Part shown: piece after piece, positions 37,096-46,632 of the stretch
How the letters are laid out: each line of letters begins with the position of its first letter
How positions within the stretch are numbered: the first letter of the stretch is position 1
From: Collinsella sp. 4_8_47FAA
Lineage (GTDB): Bacteria; Actinomycetota; Coriobacteriia; Coriobacteriales; Coriobacteriaceae
Direction of reading: 5' to 3'
Length of the DNA stretch: 64,000 nucleotides
Assembly (NCBI RefSeq): GCF_000763055.1
Contig: NZ_KN214134.1
Span: forward strand, 265,318-329,317
Position numbers and translations under genes: made by a program
Notes under the pieces: model-generated
What the model saw: the letters and a program-made list of their open reading frames with translations, nothing else
Told to the model about the DNA's origin: nothing
Databases searched by the model: none

Positions 37096-38373
37096 ATGTC
37101 CACTAAGTATGCAATCGTTGGCGGCAAGCTCATCGACGGTACCGGTGCCGAGCCGGTCGAGAACTCCCTCGTTCTCGTCGACGACAACGGCAAGATCGAG
37201 TACGCCGGCGCCATGCAGGACCTTCCCGAGGGCGTTGAGGTCATCGACGCCGCCGGCAAGACCGTCCTTCCCGGCCTGATCGACACCCACCTGCACTTCT
37301 CGGGCAACTTGACCGATGATGACACCGACTGGGTCATGCAGCCGCTCCTCGAGAAGCAGGCCGTCGCCGTCAAGCAGGCCTACGACTGCCTCACCCACGG
37401 CCTCACCACCGTCTGCGAGATCGGCCGCTTTGGTATCCAGATCCGTGACTGCATCGACAAGGGCGTCTTCAAGGGCCCGCGCGTTCTGGCCACCGGCCTT
37501 GGCTTCTGCCGCGTTGCCGGCCACGGCGACTCCCACCACTGCAGCCAGGAGCTCAACAAGGAATCGCACCCCTGGGGCGATCAGGTCGACGGTCCTTGGG
37601 ATCTGCGTAAGGCCGTCCGTCGTCGCCTGCGCGAGAACCCCGATGCCATCAAGATCTGGGCTACCGGTGGCGGCATCTGGCGCTGGGACTCCGGCCGCGA
37701 CCAGCACTACTGCTCCGAGGAGATTCAGGCCGTGGTCGAAGAGGCAAAGATGGTCGGCATCCCCGTGTGGAGCCACTGCTACAACAACCACGCCGCTGCC
37801 TACGATTCCGTTCGCTTTGGCTGCGAGCAGCTGATCCACGGCTTCGATATCGATGAGCGCACCATGGACCTCATGGCCGAGCAGGGCACCTTCTTCACCC
37901 CGACGATCGCCTTCCTGCCCACCTGGTACGCCACCTATCCGCCCGTCTACGTCCCCGAGTTGCACGACAAGTACGAGGGCATCCTGGTTGAGAAGGAGCT
38001 GCAGCGCAACTACGACTGCCTGCGCGAGGCCAAGAAGCGCGGCGTCGTCATGACGATCGGCTCCGACTCCTTCTCCTTCGTTACCCCGTACGGCACCTGC
38101 TCCATCGAGGAGATGTACGAGTTCGTCGACAAGATCGGCTTCACCCCGGTCGAGACCATCACCTGTGCCACCCTCAACGGTGCCAAGATGTGCCACATCG
38201 AGGACGAGACCGGTTCCATCGAGGCCGGCAAGTGCGCCGACCTGCTGGTCGTCAACGGTGACGTCGCCGCCGACATCCACGTGCTCAACACCGACAACAT
38301 GGACGTCATCATGAAGGACGGCTGGATTGTCGAGGGCGGCACCTTCGGCGAGGCAAACAAGTACAGCGCCTAA
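37096..38373 (+). CDS. Metal-dependent amidohydrolase (imidazolonepropionase/prolidase-like)
   Basis: The 425-residue protein is a full amidohydrolase-superfamily barrel: HxH in DTHLHF (about residue 63), a likely carbamylated or catalytic Lys in IKIWATGGG (about 185), metal His in WSHCYNN (about 225) and IHGFD (about 249), and the Asp in GSDSF (about 322). The N- and C-terminal beta-sandwich halves are present. Such enzymes open amide or cyclic amide bonds in amino acid derivatives or dipeptides. AAGGAGG lies before the ATG. Strong codon bias again suggests high expression together with the permease. Confidence 0.85.
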   Translation: MSTKYAIVGGKLIDGTGAEPVENSLVLVDDNGKIEYAGAMQDLPEGVEVIDAAGKTVLPGLIDTHLHFSGNLTDDDTDWVMQPLLEKQAVAVKQAYDCLTHGLTTVCEIGRFGIQIRDCIDKGVFKGPRVLATGLGFCRVAGHGDSHHCSQELNKESHPWGDQVDGPWDLRKAVRRRLRENPDAIKIWATGGGIWRWDSGRDQHYCSEEIQAVVEEAKMVGIPVWSHCYNNHAAAYDSVRFGCEQLIHGFDIDERTMDLMAEQGTFFTPTIAFLPTWYATYPPVYVPELHDKYEGILVEKELQRNYDCLREAKKRGVVMTIGSDSFSFVTPYGTCSIEEMYEFVDKIGFTPVETITCATLNGAKMCHIEDETGSIEAGKCADLLVVNGDVAADIHVLNTDNMDVIMKDGWIVEGGTFGEANKYSA

Positions 38374-38431
38374 GCTACCGTTCATCGATGGCTTGATGTA
38401 AAACACAGTATTTGATTGCATAATGCAATGG

Positions 38432-38458
38432 AGAGGGTCGCTTGCGGCCCTCTTTATT
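38432..38458 (+). terminator. Hairpin between amidohydrolase and sensor kinase genes
   Basis: AGAGGGTCGC pairs with GCGGCCCTCT (38432-38453) and is followed by TTATT. It ends 33-38 bases before the next start codon, so it may be an attenuator for the kinase gene rather than only a terminator for the upstream gene. Confidence 0.6.
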
Positions 38459-38491
38459 GCTATGGGGTGCGTCGGTAAGAAGGAGATGACG

Positions 38492-39877
38492 GTGGATCTC
38501 AATAGGCTGATTCTGGGCAAGAGCTACAACTCTACCAAGGTCTTTCGTACCGCTCAGCATGTGGTTCAAGCCATCTTGCTCGGTATTGTCGTTCCGCTGC
38601 TTATCCTGCTGCTCATCTGGGATCTAACCGATAATCCCAATCCCGTTCCGGCCGTTGTCGTCATTGCCGGCTTGGTCATGCTGTGCTTCTTCTTCTCGTA
38701 CGTCTTTGTCGTTCCCGACGACCTCACATCGAGCGCAACCGACCGCACGCTCGCCATCGCTTCAAAAATATTCGCCTACACGTCGCGCGGCCTTACGCCC
38801 GAAGCTGCCCTGGGCGCCTCTAAGATCATCCTGTCCGAAACTATCGCCTCTGCCATCTGCTTTACCGACGGCAAGCAGGTGTTGGCAAGCTGGGGCGAGG
38901 ACTCGGCAAAATGCCCCGCGGGCACCCCGGTGGTGCTGCGGACTACGCTCAACGTGATCAACAGCGGTGAGCAAAGCGTGTTCTCGCGCGATGCTTCGAC
39001 CGAGACAGGTGGCTACTTTCCGCGCCTGCGCGCCGGTATTGTCGCACCGCTTACCGTGCGCGGGCATTGCGTGGGCACGCTCGAGCTGTATTATCCCCGT
39101 CTGAGCAGCATCGATATGCGCCAGACGGCGCTTGCCTCGGGCTTTGCCGACCTCATTTCCACGCAGCTTGCGAGCTTTGAGCTCGAGCGCCAGGACGAGC
39201 TTACGGCCCGCGTGGAGCTGCGCGCCTTGCAATCGCAGGTCGATCCTCATTTTCTGTTTAACACCATCAGCACCATCGTGTCGCTCGTGCGTACCGAGCC
39301 GGACAAGGCCAGGTCGCTGCTGATCGACTTTTCCAATTACTACCGTCAGACGCTTTCTGATTCCGATACCCTCACAACGCTCGAGCACGAGGTGGAACAG
39401 GGCACTCGCTATATCAATCTTATGCAGGCTCGTTATGGCGACGGCCGTCTGCGCGTCTCGGTCGATATCGACTTTGAGGTGCGCGACAGCCTGGTGCCGC
39501 CGTTTATCTTGCAGCCGTTGCTCGAAAACTGCATCAAGCACGCGCAGCGCGAGACCGAGCCGCTTTCTATTCATGTTAGGGCTTTCGAGACCGATGACGG
39601 TTTGGAGATCATCGTCGAGGACGATGGCATCGGTATGAGCGAAGAGGTCTGCGCGCATCTGTTTGAGCAACATCGCCGAGAGGAGCCCGAGAGCATTACC
39701 GCCGACGGCTCCGTCAAGCGAGGTTGCGGCCTGGCGCTCTTCAACGTGCTTCAGCGCATCCATTTCTTTTACGGAGAAGATTCCGGCATGCGCGTGAAGT
39801 CTCAGGAGGGCGTGGGAACGCAGGTCATCGTCGAGCTGAACGGCGAGCCGCATGAGCCGGCGCCGTTGACGGCGTAG
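38492..39877 (+). CDS. LytS-type sensor histidine kinase
   Basis: Two membrane helices (about residues 20-45 and 50-72) are followed by a GAF-like sensor region (about 95-225) and the LytS/YehU kinase core: the phospho-accepting His in QVDPHFLFNT (about 260), N-box LLENCIKHA and G-box DDGIGMS. It probably phosphorylates the LytTR regulator encoded 38 bases downstream. I prefer the GTG at 38492, 6 bases after AAGGAG; an ATG at 38486 directly abuts that site. A paralogue with the same architecture lies at 44404. The signal is unknown; in other bacteria this family senses pyruvate or membrane potential changes. Confidence 0.88.
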   Translation: MDLNRLILGKSYNSTKVFRTAQHVVQAILLGIVVPLLILLLIWDLTDNPNPVPAVVVIAGLVMLCFFFSYVFVVPDDLTSSATDRTLAIASKIFAYTSRGLTPEAALGASKIILSETIASAICFTDGKQVLASWGEDSAKCPAGTPVVLRTTLNVINSGEQSVFSRDASTETGGYFPRLRAGIVAPLTVRGHCVGTLELYYPRLSSIDMRQTALASGFADLISTQLASFELERQDELTARVELRALQSQVDPHFLFNTISTIVSLVRTEPDKARSLLIDFSNYYRQTLSDSDTLTTLEHEVEQGTRYINLMQARYGDGRLRVSVDIDFEVRDSLVPPFILQPLLENCIKHAQRETEPLSIHVRAFETDDGLEIIVEDDGIGMSEEVCAHLFEQHRREEPESITADGSVKRGCGLALFNVLQRIHFFYGEDSGMRVKSQEGVGTQVIVELNGEPHEPAPLTA

Positions 39878-39915
39878 CACGCGGTTGGATTGAGAGAAAA
39901 AGAGGGGAAGCACAT

Positions 39916-40650
39916 ATGTCCGAAGGCTGGAACATCTTGGTGGTTGATGACGAGCCTCCCATTAGGGCTGAGCTACGCTATCTGTTGGAAAAGGATACGC
40001 GTGTGGGTCAGATTGCCGAGGCGGGCAATGTCACCGAAGCCGTGGAGTCGATTCTGTCGAACAAGCCCGACGTGTTGTTTTTAGACATTACCATGCCCGG
40101 TCGCTCGGGAATTGAGCTTGCCGAGACGCTGCAGAACCTAAAGACGCCGCCGGTCGTGGTGTTTGTGACGGCGTTTGCCGAGTTTGCCGCCGATGCGTAT
40201 AACCTCGATGCTGTCGACTATGTCGTCAAGCCGGTCGAGGACGCACGCCTGTCAAAGGCACTCGACAAGATCGAGGCAGCCTTGGGTGCCCGTCGTGTTA
40301 TCCATGCTCCGCGCCAGCCTTTGCGTCTGACGGTGGACCGCGGGGGCAAAAAGGTGTTCATTCCCGCCGCAGACGTCTGCTACTTTGAGGCGCGCGCCGA
40401 TTTTTGCAACGCCATCTGCGCCGAGGGAACGTACCTGATCAATGAGTCGATCTCTTCGCTCGAGCGTCGCTTGGACTCCGAGGGCTTTATTCGCGTTCAT
40501 CGCAGCTATCTGGTCAATTTGGAAGACGTGCACAGTGTTGAGATCGGCTCCACGGGGTTGATGGAGCTCAGGCTCGACCGCGTGAGCTCGACGGTGCCGG
40601 TGTCCCGTCGTCGTGCCGCCGAGGTCAAGTCGCACCTGGGGCTTGCGTAA
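39916..40650 (+). CDS. LytTR-family response regulator
   Basis: 244 residues: receiver domain (about 1-122) with VVDDEPP acid pocket, phospho-Asp in LFLDITMPG (about 58), the T/K pair in VTAF and VVKPVED, then a LytTR DNA-binding domain (about 140-240; VFIPAADVCYFEA, FIRVHRSYLVN). LytTR proteins bind pairs of direct repeats upstream of target genes. It is the partner of the upstream sensor kinase. GAGGGGAAG precedes the ATG. Confidence 0.92.
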   Translation: MSEGWNILVVDDEPPIRAELRYLLEKDTRVGQIAEAGNVTEAVESILSNKPDVLFLDITMPGRSGIELAETLQNLKTPPVVVFVTAFAEFAADAYNLDAVDYVVKPVEDARLSKALDKIEAALGARRVIHAPRQPLRLTVDRGGKKVFIPAADVCYFEARADFCNAICAEGTYLINESISSLERRLDSEGFIRVHRSYLVNLEDVHSVEIGSTGLMELRLDRVSSTVPVSRRRAAEVKSHLGLA

Positions 40651-40742
40651 GAGGCTTGCGTGTCGTCGTTTACCATCGCAGGTTTGGCATGGGCGCGCGG
40701 TGGGCATAATGGGTGGCATCGAATGAAATCGAAAGGATCATT

Positions 40743-41687
40743 ATGCCCGCGCTTATCACCCATCATCTGTTTGGCGAGGAAAGCATCGACCGTCTTCCGC
40801 AGGGCGTCATCACGTCCGATGAAGAGCGCATTGCCTTTATCTTGGGCAACCAAGGCCCCGACCCGTTTTTCTTTCACATTCTGACACCGCGTGTTTCCGA
40901 CTGCACGCTGCTGGCGCAGGTCATGCATCGGTCGCGCATGTCTCGCCAGTTCGCGTGCCTGCGCGACGGCGTGTCGCATCTGCTGCCGCGCGACGCCAGC
41001 TTGGGTCGCGCCTTTGCGCTGGGCCTGCTGTCTCATTACGTGCTCGACCGCAACGCCCATCCTTTTGTCTATGAGCAGCAGTTTGGCATCGTGGAGTCCG
41101 ATTCAGAGCTTGAGGATTCGAGCAGTCAGGTTCATGCCGTGATCGAGAGCGACCTGGATGTACTGATGCTGCAGCTTAAACGCGCCGGCGCTACGGTCGA
41201 CGATTACCCGCCGGCGGGCGAGATCGTCACCACCGATCGCATCAATCGCGTGGCCGGCGTGCTGATGAGCTATGTTGCCGGACGCGTGTACGGCATTGAC
41301 ATTCCGGCGGGGGAGTACGGTGCTGCCGTTGCCAATATGCAGCGACTTTACCGCGCGATTGAGCCGGCCGGCTCCGTAAAGACGCGCGCGATCTCGCTGG
41401 TTGAGGGCTTGGTGCACGACTACTCGCTGCTCGACGGCCTTGCCCATCGCGTGACGACGGAGCTGCCCGAGCGCACCGGTAACCTGGGTCATCTGACATG
41501 GAAGAATCCCTTTACCGACGAGGTCTCGAACGAGAGTTTCCCCGAGGTCTTTGATCGCGCGCTGGTCGATTACGAGTGCACGGTCGCACGTTTTATCGAG
41601 ACCGGTGACATGGATGCCGTGACCAGTCACGTCAACTACAGCGGTCGCGTGCTCAATGCCGATGAGGAGTTCGACCGCGAGGAATAG
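40743..41687 (+). CDS. Zinc-dependent phospholipase C-like protein
   Basis: 314 residues with the pattern of the Zn_dep_PLPC family: an early ITHHLFG, GNQGPDPFFFH, GLLSHYVLDRNAHPF and HAVIESDLDV, which supply the His/Asp metal ligands. Members include phospholipases, but many bacterial ones are cytosolic and uncharacterised; no signal peptide is seen here. The ATG at 40743 has AAAGGA upstream; the frame extends 10 codons further without a ribosome site. Its position between two-component genes and a transporter does not show its job. Confidence 0.75.
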   Translation: MPALITHHLFGEESIDRLPQGVITSDEERIAFILGNQGPDPFFFHILTPRVSDCTLLAQVMHRSRMSRQFACLRDGVSHLLPRDASLGRAFALGLLSHYVLDRNAHPFVYEQQFGIVESDSELEDSSSQVHAVIESDLDVLMLQLKRAGATVDDYPPAGEIVTTDRINRVAGVLMSYVAGRVYGIDIPAGEYGAAVANMQRLYRAIEPAGSVKTRAISLVEGLVHDYSLLDGLAHRVTTELPERTGNLGHLTWKNPFTDEVSNESFPEVFDRALVDYECTVARFIETGDMDAVTSHVNYSGRVLNADEEFDREE

Positions 41688-41788
41688 GGCCCGTGCGTGC
41701 CCCTTTGCCGAATCCTTACCGGCGGTTCTGGACAATTGGGGTACGATGAACTAACTGCATATCGGGCGAATACGAAGGGTCCCTGTCC

Positions 41789-43048
41789 ATGAAATACACC
41801 AAGCTCGAGCGTAACTGGGTTATGTATGATGTGGGCAATTCGGCCCTCGTGCTGCTCAATACCTCGGTGGTGCCCATTTACTTTAACGCCATCAATACCG
41901 GCGCTTCCTCGGCCGACCTGGTGGTCGCTTGGGGCAATGCGCAGACGATCGCCTCGCTGGTCATCGCCATGCTCATGCCCATTCTGGGCGCGCTTGCCGA
42001 CTACGCCGGCAACAAGATCAAGTTCTTCTTGGGCTTCTTCCTCACGGGCCTGGTGCTTTGCTTGGCGCAGGCTATCCCAATGTCCGCCATGGCATTTTTG
42101 ACCGTGTACGTGCTGTGCACCATCGGCCTTAACTCTTCTATGACGTTCTACGACGCCATGCTGCCCGACATTACCACCGACGAGCGCATGGACGCCGTGT
42201 CCAGCTCGGGCTATGCCTGGGGCTACATCGGTTCCACCGTGCCGTTCGTCATCTGCCTGGCGCTCATCATGGGTGGCCCCGCTCTTGGCGTCCCTACCAT
42301 GCTGGCAACGCGTCTGTCGTTTATCATCACTGGTGCCTGGTGGCTCGTCTTTACCCTGCCGCTCATTCGCACCTATAAGCAAAAGTACGGTCGCGAGCGC
42401 GGTCCCGAGGACACTATCGGCCACATCGTGGGCGGTGTGTTCTCCGAGGTCGGACACACCATGCGCGAGATCGCCCACAACAAGACCGTGCTGGTCTACA
42501 TGATCGCGTTCTTCTTCTATATCGACGGTGTGCACACGGTCATTTCCATGGCAACCAGCTACGGATCGGCCTTGGGCATCGATTCGACCCAGTTGGTCCT
42601 GGCGCTGCTCGTTACGCAGTTCGTGGCCTTTCCGTCCGCCATCATCTACGGCAAGCTCGCCGGCCGCGTGGGCACGCTCAACATGATCTTGGTGGCAGTC
42701 GCCGCCTATATGGGCATTGTGCTGTTCGCCGCGTTCTTCCTAAAGACCGCCTTTGAGTTTTGGGTGCTTGCCATTATGGTCGGCCTGTTCCAGGGCGGCG
42801 TGCAGGCGCTCAGCCGTAGCTACTTTGGCCGCATTATCCCTAAGGAAAAATCCAACGAGTACTACGGCTTCTTTGACATCTTCGGTCGTTATGCAAGCGT
42901 TATGGGCACCTTCCTGGTGTCGGTCGTCACCTCGCTGACCGGCAACCCGTCGCTGGGCGTCCTTTCCATTGGTGTGCTGCTGGTCGTTGGCTTTATGCTG
43001 CTGGTCCGCCTGTCCCGCATGACTCGGGCGGCAGAGCATGCCGCATAG
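41789..43048 (+). CDS. UMF1-type major facilitator transporter
   Basis: 419 residues with 12 predicted membrane helices and the YDVGNSALVLLNT start, the DYAGNKIKFF loop after helix 2 and QALSRSYFGRIIP in the second half, all typical of the UMF1/Atg22-like MFS branch. Related eukaryotic proteins export amino acids from vacuoles; the bacterial substrate is unknown. AAGGG precedes the ATG. A possible -10 (TACGAT, 41742-41747) lies 40 bases upstream. Confidence 0.85.
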   Translation: MKYTKLERNWVMYDVGNSALVLLNTSVVPIYFNAINTGASSADLVVAWGNAQTIASLVIAMLMPILGALADYAGNKIKFFLGFFLTGLVLCLAQAIPMSAMAFLTVYVLCTIGLNSSMTFYDAMLPDITTDERMDAVSSSGYAWGYIGSTVPFVICLALIMGGPALGVPTMLATRLSFIITGAWWLVFTLPLIRTYKQKYGRERGPEDTIGHIVGGVFSEVGHTMREIAHNKTVLVYMIAFFFYIDGVHTVISMATSYGSALGIDSTQLVLALLVTQFVAFPSAIIYGKLAGRVGTLNMILVAVAAYMGIVLFAAFFLKTAFEFWVLAIMVGLFQGGVQALSRSYFGRIIPKEKSNEYYGFFDIFGRYASVMGTFLVSVVTSLTGNPSLGVLSIGVLLVVGFMLLVRLSRMTRAAEHAA

Positions 43049-43162
43049 GAGCGAGCGGCTATTGTGCCTGTCCACGGTACTCTTTTGGGGTTATCCGCAA
43101 TAAACATTGCGACTTGCGAGCAATGATTTGCCCAAGTGGGTATGATGGAATCAGCTAGGTCG

Positions 43163-43199
43163 CGGGGCGTCGCCTGTGTTTGGCGGCGTCCCGTTTTTG
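43163..43199 (+). terminator. Terminator-shaped hairpin in the glycosyltransferase leader
   Basis: CGGGGCGTCGCC pairs with GGCGGCGTCCCG and is followed by TTTTTG. A possible -10 (TATGAT, 43141-43146) lies just upstream and the start codon 21 bases downstream, so transcripts begun here would meet the hairpin first: a candidate attenuator. Confidence 0.55.
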
Positions 43200-43219
43200 T
43201 GTTGCAGGGAGGGTAAGGC

Positions 43220-44407
43220 ATGAACGCCACAGTCGTGATTCCAACGTATTGGGCGGGCGATGACGCTTGCGCAAACGCCCCTGGCACCTATGACCATTCG
43301 ACGCGACTCAACGCCGACAATCCCGAACTCGACCGCTGCCTGGCCTCGCTTGAGCAGGTACGTGACATCCCGCGCATCATCCTTTTGGTGGTCTGTCCCG
43401 TTTCTGCCACAGCCGATGTGTCGCTGCGCGTGCGCGAGATTGTCGACGCGCATCCCACGCTCAAGGTCACCGTTGTCACCAACACCCAGGCCTCGCGCAT
43501 CGCAGACCGGGTTGCTCAGATCGCGCCCAAGGGTTCGGGCGAGTGCGTGAGCCTGCGAGGCTACGGTGCCATCCGCAACATGGGGCTAGCCTGTGCCGCT
43601 GTGCTGGGGCATGACGCGGTTATCTTTTTGGATGACGATGAGACTGTCATCGACGCCGACTTTATGAAGCGCGCGACCTATGCGTTGGGGCAGCAGACAC
43701 GTCAGGGCTTGCCGATCTTGGTCAAGAGCGGCTATTTCTACGATCGCGACGGCTCGCCGCTGGCTCCCACGGACAAGGCGGGCATCTGCCATCGTTGGTG
43801 GACCAAGCGCATCGAGTTCAACCGTTGGATGAAAAAGGCGCTCTCGGGCACTCGCATCTCGCGCTCCAACTACGTGTGCGGCGGCCTGATGGCCCTGCAC
43901 GCCCGCGCCTTTACGCGTGTGGCCTTTGACCCGTTTATCACCCGCGGCGAGGACTTGGATTACCTCTTTAACATGCGCATGTTTGGCTACGACGTGTGGT
44001 TCGATAACGAGTGGACCGTGCGCCATCTGCCTCCGGAGTCCGAAAAGCGCTCACCGCGCTTTATGCAGGATGTATACCGTTGGTACTACGAACGGGCCAA
44101 GTTGACATTCGCCGCGCATCAAAAGGAGCTCATTCCCGTTACGGCGGCATCACTCATGCCCTACCCGGGCCCGTGGATTTCGCGCGAGCTCGACGACCGC
44201 GTGCGCAAGACCGCTATGGTCCGCAGCGTGTTTACCCGTGAGCATGAGGGCTACCTGCGCATTTGGCGCCATGGTATCGGCGAGGCAAAGGCCTATGCGC
44301 GCCAAAACGCTGCAAGCTACCTGCGTTTCCAGAGCTTTTGGCCCAAGATCATGGACGGGCTTTGGCGTGACGCACAACTGATCAGTATCCTGGAGGGGGC
44401 CGAATGA
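43220..44407 (+). CDS. GT-A fold glycosyltransferase (family 2-like)
   Basis: 395 residues. The start MNATVVIPTYW is the typical first strand of family 2 transferases, LDDDE (about 137) is the metal-binding DxD, and GEDLDYLFNMRMFGYDVWFD resembles the acceptor/base region. Around residues 20-75 the sequence has an unusual insertion before the sugar-nucleotide part. No membrane helix is evident. GGGAGG precedes the ATG. The stop overlaps the start of the sensor kinase gene (ATGA), so the sugar transfer step and the sensor system are translationally coupled, perhaps in control of surface glycans. Confidence 0.7.
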   Translation: MNATVVIPTYWAGDDACANAPGTYDHSTRLNADNPELDRCLASLEQVRDIPRIILLVVCPVSATADVSLRVREIVDAHPTLKVTVVTNTQASRIADRVAQIAPKGSGECVSLRGYGAIRNMGLACAAVLGHDAVIFLDDDETVIDADFMKRATYALGQQTRQGLPILVKSGYFYDRDGSPLAPTDKAGICHRWWTKRIEFNRWMKKALSGTRISRSNYVCGGLMALHARAFTRVAFDPFITRGEDLDYLFNMRMFGYDVWFDNEWTVRHLPPESEKRSPRFMQDVYRWYYERAKLTFAAHQKELIPVTAASLMPYPGPWISRELDDRVRKTAMVRSVFTREHEGYLRIWRHGIGEAKAYARQNAASYLRFQSFWPKIMDGLWRDAQLISILEGAE

Positions 44408-45747
44408 TCGACCGCCGCGCCCAGCGCGATAGTTCAATATCAATCTTTCGCATCATTGCCGTTGCCTGCGCCATTTGCGTGCTGGCGTACTTTATTTTTG
44501 CCTTGGTGACCGGTATCGAGCCGATCGCCACGGTGATTGCCTGCGCGCTGCTGTGCATCTTTCTGTGCATCTTTATCGTTTTGACGCTCAATCCCGATTC
44601 GGTGCGCTCCCAGTACACCGAGGAGACGCTCTCGGTGGCCTCGGCCATGCTCGAGGACATTAAGGGCGGTCTGACGCAGGAGTCGGCGCGTTTGGTGTGC
44701 CGGCGCATTTTGCCCGAGACGCGCGCCATGACGGTGGCCATCACCGACGAGGACAACGTGCTTGCCTGCGCGGGCGAGTTTGAGGAAAAACTGCTGCCAG
44801 ATTCTCCCATCCACACGCTTGCCACACGCTACGTTATCGAACATGGCATCGTGCAGTCGTTCAACCGTATGGTGGATGTCGTGGGCTCGGACGGCTCACA
44901 CAACCAAGTCCCCGCCGGCATTATCGCCCCCATCAAGGTGGGCGATCGTACCGTCGGCACGCTCAAGTTCTACTACAAGACCCCGCGCGCCGTCGACCGT
45001 ACCCAGTACGCGCTTGCCTCGGGCTTTGCCGAGATCTTGTCCACACAGCTCGCCATCCACGAGCTCGAGGTGCAAAAGGAACTCACGGCGCGCGCCGAGG
45101 TGCGTGCACTGCAAGCGCAGATTAACCCGCACTTCCTGTTCAACACGCTGAACACCATTGCATCGTTTACGCGCACCGACCCGCTGCGGGCCCGCGAGCT
45201 GCTTCGTGAGTTCTCATCGTTCTATCGTGCCACGCTCGACAACTCGGGATCGCTTATTCCGGTCTCGCGCGAGGTCGCGCAGACCAAGCGCTACCTTACC
45301 TTTGAGAAGGCCCGCTTTGGCGAGGACCGCGTGCTTGCGACGTTCGATGTGTCTGAGGACGTGGAAGATACGCTGGTGCCGGCGTTCGTGATCCAGCCGA
45401 TTGTCGAGAACGCCGTGCGTCATGGTATGGGCGATGACGACGCCCTGAGGATCGACGTGACCGTTCACCAAGACGGCGAGGATGCAATCTTGATTGCCGT
45501 GGCCGATAATGGCGTGGGCATGGATGAGGGTACCGCCGCCAGACTGTTTGACGAGCGCTCTGCCCGTCCCGATGCCAGCTCTCCCCAGGGTGGCGGCGCC
45601 GGTGTGGCCATGCACAATATTTCGGAGCGCATCCATCGCTTTTATGGGCCGCACTCCTATACGCGTGTCGAATCGGCGCCGGGCAAGGGCACCACAGTGC
45701 TCCTTCATCTTGATTTGTCAGAGAGTATCTTTGACATTCAAGAGTAA
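44404..45747 (+). CDS. LytS-type sensor histidine kinase (second copy)
   Basis: 447 residues with two N-terminal membrane helices (about 14-34 and 38-60), a GAF-like region (about 85-215) and the kinase core with QINPHFLFNT (about 243), IVENAVRHG and DNGVGMD. It closely follows the layout of the kinase at 38492 and shares long stretches (ASGFAEI.STQLA, ELTARAEVRALQ), so the two are paralogues. It overlaps the glycosyltransferase gene and is followed by its own LytTR regulator 72 bases on. Confidence 0.9.
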   Translation: MIDRRAQRDSSISIFRIIAVACAICVLAYFIFALVTGIEPIATVIACALLCIFLCIFIVLTLNPDSVRSQYTEETLSVASAMLEDIKGGLTQESARLVCRRILPETRAMTVAITDEDNVLACAGEFEEKLLPDSPIHTLATRYVIEHGIVQSFNRMVDVVGSDGSHNQVPAGIIAPIKVGDRTVGTLKFYYKTPRAVDRTQYALASGFAEILSTQLAIHELEVQKELTARAEVRALQAQINPHFLFNTLNTIASFTRTDPLRARELLREFSSFYRATLDNSGSLIPVSREVAQTKRYLTFEKARFGEDRVLATFDVSEDVEDTLVPAFVIQPIVENAVRHGMGDDDALRIDVTVHQDGEDAILIAVADNGVGMDEGTAARLFDERSARPDASSPQGGGAGVAMHNISERIHRFYGPHSYTRVESAPGKGTTVLLHLDLSESIFDIQE

Positions 45748-45819
45748 AATAAAAGGCTACGGGTTCAACGTCATGCGACGGATGCCCGGCGTAGTTAGTT
45801 GACGAAAGGTTTTATCCCT

Positions 45820-46536
45820 ATGCTGCGTGCGATGATTGTGGATGATGAGGCGCCGGCTCGCTCGGAGCTTCGCTTCCTGCTCGAGCAAACGGGCAAGATC
45901 GGCACGATCACGGAGGCGTCGAGCGTCCGCTCCGCCATCGAGATGCTTATGGAAAGTCGCGTGGATGTCGTGTTTCTCGATATCTCGATGCCCGGTGCCT
46001 CGGGCCTGCAACTTGCCGAGGCGCTGCATAAGCTCAAAAATCCGCCGGCGATCGTGTTTGTGACTGCGTATAGTGACCATGCGGTCGAGGCATTCGACGT
46101 GGATGCCGTCGATTATCTGATGAAGCCGGTCGAAGAAGCTCGCTTGGATCGCGCGATCGAGAAGGTCATGCAACGCGCCAAGCCGGTTACGGACAGCAAG
46201 GTGACCATCGAGCGTATCCCGGTGGAAAAGGGCGGCCGCAAGGTGCTCATTCCCGTGGACGATATTCGCTTTATCATGGCCAAGGACGATTACTCCTGCA
46301 TCTATACCGTCGATGATCGCTTTTTGTCGACGACCTCGCTGGCGCAGTTTGAGGCCAAGCTCTGCGACTTTGGCTTCTTCCGTGTTCACCGCCGCTATAT
46401 CGTCAACTTGGCGTGCGTCACGGATGTGGAGACGGTGCCCTCGGGTGCCATCCAGCTGGGCATTACGGGCGTCGACGAACGCGTTCCGGTTTCGCGTCGC
46501 CGCGTCGTGCCGCTCAAGAAGGCTCTGAGTCTCTAG
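45820..46536 (+). CDS. LytTR-family response regulator (second copy)
   Basis: 238 residues: receiver with IVDDEAPARSE, phospho-Asp in VFLDISMPG and VTAY/MKPVEE, then a LytTR domain (KVLIPVDDIRFI, FFRVHRRYIVN). The ATG at 45820 is used because the conserved receiver begins there and GAAAGG is upstream; a TTG at 45799 opens the same frame. Paralogue of the regulator at 39916. A terminator follows. Confidence 0.92.
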   Translation: MLRAMIVDDEAPARSELRFLLEQTGKIGTITEASSVRSAIEMLMESRVDVVFLDISMPGASGLQLAEALHKLKNPPAIVFVTAYSDHAVEAFDVDAVDYLMKPVEEARLDRAIEKVMQRAKPVTDSKVTIERIPVEKGGRKVLIPVDDIRFIMAKDDYSCIYTVDDRFLSTTSLAQFEAKLCDFGFFRVHRRYIVNLACVTDVETVPSGAIQLGITGVDERVPVSRRRVVPLKKALSL

Positions 46537-46542
46537 CACACT

Positions 46543-46592
46543 GGCCCCGCAGCCCTGTAGACCCATCGTCTGCGGAGCCGTGGGGCCTTTTT
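46543..46592 (+). terminator. Terminator after the second LytTR gene
   Basis: GGCCCC (46543-46548) pairs with GGGGCC (46582-46587), with weaker pairing inside, followed by TTTTTTG. It ends 41 bases before the phosphoesterase start. Confidence 0.6.
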
Positions 46593-46632
46593 TGTATGTA
46601 TCTGCCGAATCGTTTTTTGCGGAAGGGATCCC

